From NCBI GenBank assembly GCA_019843655.1, contig JACDQD010000006.1, positions 7,742,034-7,806,033 on the forward strand: a stretch of 64,000 nucleotides of DNA, read 5' to 3'. The notes below the pieces were generated by a model that was not told the origin of the DNA, made no database searches, and worked only from the letters and a program-made list of their open reading frames with translations. Position 1 is the first letter of the stretch. Each line of letters opens with the position of its first letter. The stretch is from Lethocerus indicus. Its lineage: Eukaryota; Arthropoda; Insecta; Hemiptera; Belostomatidae. A program made the translations under genes and the position numbers. Positions 41,537 through 53,500 of the stretch are shown here, piece after piece.

Positions 41537-44500
41537 CATTATTATATAATAATAATAGCAAGTAAGTGAATTCTGTTAATTTCAAATGTTTCTATTTAAA
41601 ATATTTGCAATAATACCTTGCACACTAATTGTAATGACAGCAGACAATCCAGATCCAATTCCATTACTAGCTTCACAAGAGTAATGGCCTTCATGAGTTT
41701 TCTGAATATTTCGGATCTCTAATGTACCTTCTTCAACTTTAATATCAGCATTATTAGGTTTTAAATCTTTGTAATCACCAGAATCCCCTGAAAAATTGAT
41801 AAAAGTTAATAATGTTACAGTTGTCTATCCTAGCTGAAAATTCTTTAAATAATACATTTCCTTAATAAGGGAAATTATAGTTCACTTCATACCAGAGGCT
41901 CTTTTCCATGTAACTACAGGCCTTGGGAATCCATCAGCTTTACATTCAATTTTAGCATCACGTCCTTGAGCAAAAGCTTGGTCAGTAGGTTCTATAATCC
42001 ACCTTGGTGGCACTAAAATTATAAATAACAAAATATTAAAACTTGAACATGACTTTTAAAATTTAATAAGTAAAATTATTAAAAATAATATTTATCTTAA
42101 CTGAAATTTGGACCATTTAATTTTGAAATAAAATTGAAATACTAAAACTTTGAATTTTTAAATCAAACGAATTATTGATTGAAACAAATTTTGATCATTT
42201 CTTTACTGAACTGAATTTAAATGTAAAATTTCATTATTTGAAGCAATAATGATTTGTGGTTTTTAATTTATTACTTTGAATTTATTTTTATAATCATAAA
42301 TATTCCATGAAATTAGAAAGTCACACAAAATTCGTGAAATAAAGCATACATTCAATATCATTATTGCCACAGAGTAATGATATATGTCAACGTTTAGCAT
42401 CCATATAAACACTTCAGTGATTAAACACTGAATGTGTGCATTAACCTAAGTGCAAATTGCCACTTGAAATTCTTAGATATCCTATGCTATTGTTTAAATA
42501 GGATAGGAATAATAATTTTAGTTATATTAAAATTGACTTGTGGTACACAAATCAAACAATGATATAACAATAACAAGTTGGTGTAGTTATAAAGTATGAA
42601 AGTAACATATAATAATTAATAAAATTGTGTATTTGCACTTAGCTTAATTAATATAATTTAATCACATCAAGCAAAGTAATATGATATGAAATTATTAAGC
42701 ATATTATCATGTAATGAACACATTCTTATTACTTGATATGATCAAATTATTTATACTTAAAATAATTACTTATTTTACACATGCAACACTGAATAAGCAA
42801 AAGTGCAAGCAGTGCAAGAAAAAATATAAAGCTTGTTAATTAATTATTAACAAAAGAGTGCAATAACATGTTAGTGCTAATTTCTTTATTATAAGAAGGG
42901 AACTTTTTAATTAAATACAAATTTCATTTAAAACTTATTAAATTAGTACAATATTTTTATATTTATATTATTCACTCAAAATTGAAAAGCAACTGCTAAT
43001 ATATATATCAAAATTTCCCTCCTTTTCTGCATGCATTAATAAAAAACCATGCACAACAAAACATACAGAACTAAAAGTATATAACTGAAAAGGATAGGAG
43101 GTAATATGGACTGAGGGAATCAAGTAATGAAGCCTGACCTCTAACATCAATATCTAACCTATTTCTGGCTTAACAGGAAAAATTTGGAAGGAAGGAATGG
43201 ATAAGCCAGAAATTCCTATAACACCTTTCCTATGAAGGAAACAAATCAGTCCTTTATTCAAATTAACACCTAACAATATTGATTCCAATAAAACTTTAAT
43301 GAATTTAATGCATAAATTATATTAAACCATTTCATAAAACTACACACTTGGAAGAATTGACACAACATGAGACAGTTACAATAACTGAATACGAAGTGAA
43401 AGAGAAACAACAGGGATAAATGTTTATACCCGTAACAGAAAGAGTTGCTGTCTGATTTGCTTGGCCAGCAACATTGGTTGCAGAGCAAGTATAGTTTCCT
43501 GCATTTTTGAAAGTAACTTGTTGAAGAATCAGAAGGTTAGTTTGTTGACCAGCTTGAACAGTTGTTGCTGACTTCTCAATAGGTTTCCCATTCAGATACC
43601 AATTAAAAGTGAAAGGTAAATCACCTTTAGCAGCTATACAAGTCAACTGAACATAGTCACCCTCTTTTGCAATTTCAGATGTGAGTGTAATCGGTACAAG
43701 AGATGGAATTTCTAAAATAGTAATTAATATATATTTTATTTGTTCCAATTCATGACACACAAATTTTAGCACACAAATTTAAAAATATGGTGGACCTCAA
43801 TAAATTAAACAGTTCCATTACACAGATAGGTAACACTATTTAAGAATTCAAATGTAGCCTACAAAGTCACAGATATTTCACTACAGTACGAAATATGGAC
43901 TTGTCCACAAACATACGGAGTACGTCATATATTTTAAAAAACTTCTTGCCTGAAGTATGTACAGCTCACTTACTTTCTGACATCCTAACATCATAAACAA
44001 TAAAAGATTCTTGAAGTAAAAGGGAATTGGTTTCCACACATAACATCAAAATTTTGACGTCAAAATTCTACCAATGAATCAATGCATTATATGCCAGACA
44101 AAATTATTAATCAAAATAATTATGACCTTTAACTTTGAGGACAGCTGAATGACTTGCAAAACCAGCTTTGTTTATTGCAATACATGTGTAATTTCCAGAG
44201 TCACTCCTAGATAGTTTGGCCAAAGAGAGAATAACTGTTGAATCATCTAACTGAAGCAACTTTGTAGTCTGACTGTTTAATATTGTAACATCATCTTTAT
44301 ACCAAGAGATATTAATGGGAACATCTCCTATGACCATACATAAAGCTCGAGTGCTGGTTCCTTCATTTAGTCCATTTTCATCAAAATTAAAGCTCTGAAC
44401 TTTTGGAGCAGCTAACAACAACAAGAATAATTGTTTCTTTTCATATTAATATTATAACTGCAACATCAAATATTTAAAAAAAAATTTTTAATGCAAAGAG

Positions 44501-47500
44501 AATATTGCAGCACATACCTAATTCTGTATTAACATTGTTGCCTCAACAACAACCAACTATTGTTATTTATTATTTGTTATTATTACTGGTTCAATAATAG
44601 ATAAAATCTTCTAAAACATATTGCCAGGCTCTGTGGACTTGGTGATCTTTTGAAAAATAAACAGAAAGCCCTACTCATGCAAAACAACAAATCGAACAAA
44701 AAGCACCCTTGACAAAAAGTGAAGCAGTGTGTGAAGTATTTCCAGCACTGTTTTTGGCCAAACAAGTGTAATTTCCTGAGTGGTTTAAAGAAAGACGAGT
44801 AAGAGATAAAATAACCGTTGAGTCATCTATCCGCTGTGTTCTATGTTCAGCAGATTCTATTATTTTTTCACCATCTTTCAACCATATTATGTCCATAGGA
44901 AAATCACCAGCAACTATAGTGCACATTACACGGATTGATGAACCACCACTTACTGCATTTTTATTAAAACTGAATGGCTCAATTTGGGGTAAATCTGCGA
45001 AACAGTAATTATCATCTTATCTTAAACAAATTATCTATCAAAAAGCAAAAAAGCTTTCTATGATACCAAAATACACAAAGAGTTTGTATACTCTAGAAAC
45101 CAAAAGGTAATAATAAACTGAAGTGTTGCTGGTTTATTACTATGGCCACAAGTACTTTAGAAATAAAATGTATGCCACCATTATTCATTCACAACATTTA
45201 TAATTTCCAAGAAGGTTTTATATTTGTTTACCATGAACTTCTAATGTTGCAGAGTATTTTACATAACCCACAGGATTTTTAGCAATGCAGGTATAATTTC
45301 CCTGATTTTCAGCACCAGCAGCCTCAATAAGTAACATTGAAGCTTTATTTCCCACTCTAGTAACTGTAACTCCTAGGAGATTCATACTGTCAGAGCCAGG
45401 AAAGTGCCATGAAATATCCAATGGAGGATCGCCTTGAGTAACCAAGCATGTAACCTGTGCTGCTTCCCCAGCAAATAAAGGCGATTCCCCAAATCCAAAG
45501 GGGTCAATCTTTGGCAAAACTAATAAAATAATATCAACTATTATTCAAAGCTGCCCCAAAAACTAAATAATCCTTTACATATCAAAAAATAAAACTAATG
45601 CTAATTTATTCATTATATTACTCCAAAAGAGATAAAATAAACCGCCAAATGAAATTAAAGGGTGTATTTGGATTAATACTGGTTGGCTTGAGTTATCTAA
45701 GCTGATAAGTCAGTTAACAGAAGAACTTTTACCACGAATTTCTAGTCGGGCTGAATGAGAAGTATAACCAGCTATGTTTGATGCAGTGCATGTGTAGAGT
45801 CCATTGTTTATGGATGAGACCGAATCTATAGATAGCACCAAAGCTTTATTCCCCGCTTTTGCTACTGTAGCCTGTATTTCTTCCAAAGCTTCTGAGCCTT
45901 CAAAACTCCAGTTTATGCTCAAAGGCATATCACCTTGGGTGATTAAACAGGCTACTTGTGCTGATTCACCAGCAAATATTGGAGATTCACCAAAAGTGAA
46001 AGGGTCGATCCTTGGTGGAACTATTTAAAATAAAACCTTATTAGGTGAAGGAGAAAGGATAGAATTTTTCATTCGGACACTCAAAGGAAGGACCAAGATA
46101 GTGAAAAGGTATTCTAATAAGTTATTAGAAGGAACCAGAACTGTAGTGAATACAGTAAATGTTTACCAAGAATCTCTAGAAATGCTGAACGACTAGTGAA
46201 TCCAACTGGATTTTTCACTGTACATGTGTAGTTGCCACGATGTTGAGCCATAACAGACTCAATAAAAAGAACAGTCCCTCTATGACCCAATTTATTGGTG
46301 AAGATACCTAACTCGGCTAAATCTACGTCTCCGTCAAAACTCCAAACAATCTCAAAAGGTGGGTCTCCTTCAGACACCATACAAATGACTTGAGCTGTCT
46401 GACCAGCATAAATTGATGAGCCATCAAAGTCAAATGGTAATATTTTTGGCAAAACTGTGAAACATATAGGATAGTTCTTAAAATTGTATTAATGTTTTAA
46501 AGTATGTCAAAATTAAATTACATTGAAATTATGACATGGTATTTCAATGTTATTATTACATACATAGTGCTGATAAGTCAAATTTCTCATTACCCTGAAA
46601 ACAACAAATACATATAAAATGCCTGATTGCCTAATTGAAGTGCAATTGTTTCTATGGGAGGGGAGTTAAGATTTGAGTTTATAGCATATTTTATGCTTTC
46701 ATAATAAAACAAATACCTTGGTCCACAAAACAGAAAACTAAAAAGACTTCAAACAATGATGTCTTGTATACATCGCAGATACATGGGATTTAATGGGCAA
46801 TAACACCAATCTAATCCTAATCAAAATTATAAAATATTTGACAATATGACAGCAACATCCAAAATTCCAAAATCAATTTTACAGTCATTCAGCATAAGGA
46901 ATATATAAAATGCATGAAAATAGAACCCTTGAAAATTATTTTAATCATAAACAGGAATGTTAAAAATAATTTAAACATTCCCCTATTTTTTCAACAATAA
47001 CTGTTTTCTTAATGGAATTCAATAATCGTAAATCAATAAAACATTATACATTAAAATGTGACAAGAAAAAATTCTTACAAAAAACTGACTAAAATGTATC
47101 TAAATAAAAAGGCCTATATCACTTTATCAAAATATAATTATCAAAGCTAAAACAGACCATTTTTAAAATGATAACTAGACTATGATGCTATATATTTTGT
47201 TTTAACTACTTATAACAGGATATCCATTGGATATTATTGTATGAGTATATATTATATGTTTACACATTATGGTTTATGTACAAGTTATTTTATAACTTTA
47301 ATAAACCAGATCTGGCTCAGATAAAATTAATTATTTGTTAAGCAATAAAATTACATAAATATGCTCAAAAAATTATGCAATATTTTATTTTAATAAAAAG
47401 CCAAAAAGTACTCAAATGAAAAGACAATCTGAGTCATTCCAATTACAAAACAGTATTATTAAACAACTAATATATTTTTACCGTGTATTTTTAGGTATGC

Positions 47501-50500
47501 TGAATGAGAAGCAGAGCCAGCTAAATTTGTTGCAGTGCATTTATATTTTCCGATATTTTCAGTAGTAACAGATTCAATAAATAGCATTAATGCTTTATTC
47601 CCAGCTTTTGTTGTTGAGGCATGTATTCTAGACAAATCTTCTGATTCCTCAAAACTCCATGAAATATTTATGGGCAAATCGCCTTGGGCAACAAAACATG
47701 TCACCTGGGCAGATTCTCCAGCAAATATCAGGGACTCACCAAAAGTGAAAGGATCAATCCTTGGAGCAACTAATCAAAACATCATTTTGTTAGGTGTAGG
47801 AATATAAATGTGAATGCAGGAATATGCAAAATGTAGCAAGGACACTCATGACGCATGGTTACTCAGGTTATTAAATAAGACTAAATATACAGGTACATGG
47901 TAAGTCTGTACCATGAATTTCAAGAAATGCCGAATGTCTGGTGACCCCTGCAGGATTTTTTGCTGTACAAGTGAAGTTCCCACGATGATCACCCGTTACA
48001 GAATCAATAAAAAGAGTACTTCCTTTACGACCAAATTTATTAGTAAAGACACCTAAATCTTCCATATCTACTCCTCCATCAAAACTCCATACAATATCTA
48101 ATGGTGTATCGCCTTCAGAAACCATGCAAGTAACTTGAGCTGCTTGACCAGCAAATATTGGAGAATCACCAAAGTCGAATGGAGTTATTCTTGGCATTAC
48201 TGTGGAAAAAATATGTACTTGAATTTTCCAAATAATTTTAATGTTATTACAGCTCTGCAATAAAAGCAAAAAATAATAAAATTGATTCAAGCAAACAGTT
48301 AAACTTATAATGAAAAAACTTCAAAAAAATAAAATAAAAATTACAAACTTGAAGGTAAAAGGAAGTGGACATAATCCACTTTTGGTTACCATAAACCTGT
48401 AATTCAGTCGAAAAATTTGCTACACCAGCTGGATTTCGAGCAGTGCAAATGTAAGTTCCTGAGTGGAATGAATCAGTTGACTCAATCAACAAAGTAGCCA
48501 TTCTCCCAAACTGAGATGTTGAAATTCCTAATTTGGAAAATTTCTTAAGACCAACAAAATTCCACGATATTTCCAGGGGTAAATCTCCTTCTGACACAAA
48601 GCAAGTGAGTTGAGCAGGTTGTCCAGCATATATAGGGGAGTCACCAAATGAAAAAGTAGTTATCCTCGGCAAAACTAAAGGATGGGTTAATTCATTATCG
48701 CATACAATATTCTTTTACCGTAGGTTCGTGGTGTTTCTGTCTCCTCTCGCTGGTTTGGTCTCTTGCTAGACTGGTTTCAGCTGCTCGCCATCTTCAGCAG
48801 CGGTGTTAGTCACTGTTGGCACTTTGGATGTTTTTTGGGCATCCTCACTGCACTGTTACTTTCACTTGTACTGTAGTGTTCGTCAGTTGTATATATACGC
48901 ATTTTGTTATATACAACTGACAAACACTACAGTACAAGTAAAAGTAACAGTGCAGTGAGGATGCCCAAAAAACATCCAAAGTGCCAACAGTGACTAACAC
49001 CGCTATTGAAGATGGCGAGCAGCCGAAACCGGTCTAGCAAAAGACCAAACCAGCGAGAGGAGACAGAAACACCACAAACCTACGGTATTCCAACCCCTGC
49101 AGACCACAAAACAGGTATATTGAAATATTCTTTTAGATAGTACCCACTAGTATCTAATATCAATATATGTGAAAAATATAATGTATAAACACTTAAAAAC
49201 CTTACTTAAATTATAATGAAATATAAAGAGAATACTATAGCATTCAAAATTAAGGAGGAATGGATATAATAAAACAACTCAATAACTAAATAAAGAAGTA
49301 CCCACATTAAAACCAATCAATAAAATTAGCAATAAGCTTTAAGGACTCATAAATTCAATTGTAGCCATTATTTACTGTTTACTTGTAACAGTGCTGATAT
49401 ATTAGAAACACCAGCCAAATTTTTAGCAATGCAAGTATAGTTCCCTGAGTGAAATGAGGATGTTGACTCTATCAACAACATGTTTGCCATCTTTCCAAAA
49501 TTAGATGTGGAAATTCCCAGTTGTGCAAAATTTTGATGACCATTGAAATTCCATGATATGGTTAAAGGTAAATCTCCTTCCGATACAAAGCAAGTGAGTT
49601 GAGCAGGTTGTCCAGCAAATATTGGAGAATCACCAAATGAAAAAGGAGTTATCCTTGGCAAAACTGAAGGATGAAATAAGTGATTATACTATACAATTAT
49701 TATAATTAAAATTAAGACTACTGCAACCAGTGTAAAATTAAATATTTCTGACTTCCAGTTTCATTACCAACATCAACCTGGACCCCAGTGATTGGCAGAG
49801 CTTCCAATCACAACTCAAAGCTAAAATTTTTTAAGCTTAATTTGGGAAGAAAATCGAGAAACCCCAATCTCCTTCTGAGCCCTTCTGGATCTGATCCCCA
49901 ACCAAGATTTAGGAGCATCAGGAGCTCATATATTTTCAGGGGTTACACCTAATTCCTTTCATTTTATCTACCAGCTAAATAGAAATTATCCACCAGGGTA
50001 TATATGTCAATATTAGTATCAGCAAATACCAGAGAATTGCCAAATGGAAAATAAGTTATCTTTGAAAAAACTGAAATCTGAATTAAGTAAACATAACAAC
50101 TCTTGTCTACCAGTTAAACAGAATTGTGCATGAATAATCCACCAGTATCTAAATATCAATATTCGTACAATAAATGCTGTATAAACACCTAGATCCATCA
50201 TTAAAATTGCTATGAAGACTGCCTAATATCGTTAAAAAATAAGGAAGAAGGGAGAAGAATAAAAGAATACAAAAACTAAATAAAAAAAAAATTTCTAAAT
50301 TCAAACCAATTTATAACCTATAAGTTTTAAATTCAGATATTCAACTGAAGCCATTGTTTACCATTGACTTGTAACAAAGCTGACATATTGGAAACACCTG
50401 CTAAATTTTTAGCAATGCAAGTGTAGTTTCCTGAGTGGAATGAGGATGTTGCCTCTATCAATAACATGCTTGCCATTGATCCAAAATTAGACGTGGAAAT

Positions 50501-53500
50501 TCCCAGCTGTGCAAAATTTTGATGACCATTGAAATTCCACGATATGTCCAAAGGTAAATCTCCTTCTGATATGAAGCAACCAATTTGAGTACGTTGTCCA
50601 GCAAATATAGGAGACTCACCAAATGAAAAAGGAGTTATCCTTGGCAAAACTGAAGGATGAATTAAGTTATTATACTAAGCAATGATTTTTACCAGGTCAA
50701 GGAGGTATTACCACCCGATATCTACTAGTACCTTCATATTAGTTCAAAATATTCTTCATAAACACCCTTAATAACACTTATTAAAGTTATGAAAGAAAAG
50801 AAAGTCTACACAATAGAATTTAAAATTAAGGAAGAAGGAATGAAAATAAAAGAATACAGTAACTAAATAAGGAAAATATAAATATCAATGTTGAAACTAG
50901 TTAATAAATCATAAAGGACTGCTAATCAACTTTAACCATTTTTTTACCATTCACATGTAACAAAGCTGACATATTAGAAACACCAGCTAAATTTTTAGCA
51001 ATGCAAGTGTAGTTTCCTGAGTGGGATGAAGATGTTGACTCTATCAACAACATGCTTGCCATCGTTCCAAAATTGGACGTCGAAATTCCAAGTTGTGTAA
51101 AATTTTGATGACCATTGAAATTCCAAAATATGTCCAAAGGTAAATCTCCTTCTGATATGAAGCAAGCAAGTTGAGCACGTTGTCCAGCAAATATAGGAGA
51201 TTCACCAAACGAAAAGGGAATTATCCTCGGCAAAACTGAAGGATGAATTAAGGCATTATACTAAACAATGGTTGTTTATTGCTTGAGTTAAACAGTAATT
51301 ATCCACTAGTACATTAACATCAATATTAGTACAAAATATGCTGCAGAAACACACTTGAGCCTTACTTTCCATGAAAGATAAAAGAAAACCTACACAATAT
51401 AATATCACTAAAAATAAGGGAAGAATGGATAAAAAGAATATAATACTGCAACTAAATACAGGAAATACCAATGCTCATATTGAAACCAATTAATATACCG
51501 CAAGCTTTAAATTAACTAATCAACTGAAGCCTTATTTTTTACCATTTACTTGTAACAAAGCTGTCATATTAGAAACACCAGCTACATTTCGAGCAATGCA
51601 AGTGTAGTTTCCTGAGTGGGATGAAGATGTTGACTCTATCGATAACATGCTAGCCATCCTTCCAAAAGTGGATGTCGAAATCCCCAGTGGTGCAAAATGT
51701 TGATGACCATTGAAATTCCAAAATATATCCAAAGGTAAGTCTCCTTCCGATATGAAGCAAGCAAGTTGAGCAGGTTGTCCAGCAAATATAGGAGATTCAC
51801 CAAATGAAAAGGGAATTATCCTCGGCAAAACTGAAGGATGAATTAAGGCATTACACTAAACAATGATTCCTTATAGCTACCGGTTAAATAGGAATTATCC
51901 ATTAGTGTAGAAATATCAATATTTGTACAAAATACGCAAAAAAACCCCCTTTAACCTTTACTAAAGTTTTTTTAAAACCTACATGCTATCATTAACAATT
52001 AGGGAAGAATGGATCACAAATAAAAAACAATACTGTATCTAAATGCAGAAAATATCAATTCCCAAATTGAAACCAATTAATATATACCACAAGCTTTAAA
52101 AACTGCTAATCAACTGTAGCCTTTTTTTTACCATTGACTTGTAACAAAGCTGACATATTAGAAACACCAGCTAAGTTTTTAGCAATACAAGTGTAGTTTC
52201 CTGAGTGTGATGAAGATGTTGACTCTATCAACAACATGCTTGCCATTCTTCCAAAATTGGATGTTGAAATTCCCAGTTGCGCAAAGTTTTGTTGGCCATT
52301 GAAATTTCAAGATATATCCAAAGGTAAATCTAAATATAGCAGACTCACCAAATGAAAAGGGAGTTATCCGAGGTAATACTGTAGGATAAATCGACCAACT
52401 TTATTACTTTAAAAATCTGCTTGCTTAATAAAAAGAATATATTCATTAAGTTAATTTAAATTGAGGGAAAAATAGATTAACTTTTCTTTTGAGGTACTGA
52501 TGAAATGGTAATCGGATTCATTATTTACCAGTTGAACATTCATAACCATTTAACAGGATATAACAAAAATAGAAATACATCCTAAAAATATCTCTGTCCA
52601 AAGGAAAAAATAAAGCCATTAGTAAAAACAAGTATTGGAACTGAAAACTGCACTAAGCCCAAGATGAAATCCACTAATAACACACTCAACACACTGATTT
52701 TAATTTTGGTATCCTTTAATTTGACTATAGCTTATGTAAGCCCACTGTATTACTACAGAAAGTATATTCCCTTTAGTTGTTATAGGGAAAAGTGTTACTC
52801 AGAATATTTGAAGCGGCATTTTGATAAAATAAAAGAAATAAAGGTTTCATTCGTAAGTACATCCTATAATTGAATAAATTAGTCAAATTTATTAATTATA
52901 AGCACAGAAGCAACAGAACAAACTGGTAACTTTGTTTACCATTGACATGTAACAGAGCAGTTATATTTGTAACACCAGCAATGTTTCGTGCGGTGCATGT
53001 ATAGTTTCCTGAATTGATTGAATTTGTAGATTCTATCAACAACATGCTAGCCATGTTTCCAAACTGAGATGTGGAAATTCCTAATTCAGACAAATTTTCC
53101 TCGCCGTTAAAACTCCAAGATATATCAAGTGGTGTATCTCCTTCTGATATTATACACACAAGCTGAGCACGTTGTCCAGCAAATATGGATGTGTCCCCAA
53201 ATGAAAAAGGAGTTGTGATCCTTGGTAGAACTGTAGAACTAATTATATTTAATACCATCACAAATACTGATTATACATGATTAGAAATTAATTTTACCTC
53301 CAAGTATTTAAATAAGCATCACGGATATATAACATCAGCCTTATCATAAATACAGTACTTGTGTATGAGGAGTAATAAAAGATTTATGTCAATTACTATA
53401 TTCAAACTTATTGTTCACAAAAGAAATAAAAACTTTCCATGTTTTTATTAGAAATAAAAAAAATATGAATTCAGTACTGAGAGTACACAATGTATGAGTA

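Noticed and set aside
41268..41585. 105-codon frame rich in YIYIYI
   Set aside because: It is produced by the AT microsatellite.
52664..52873. 69-codon plus-strand frame with a hydrophobic start inside the Ig7 array
   Set aside because: No homology recognised, no splice or promoter context, and it lies in an AT-rich intron antisense to Dscam.
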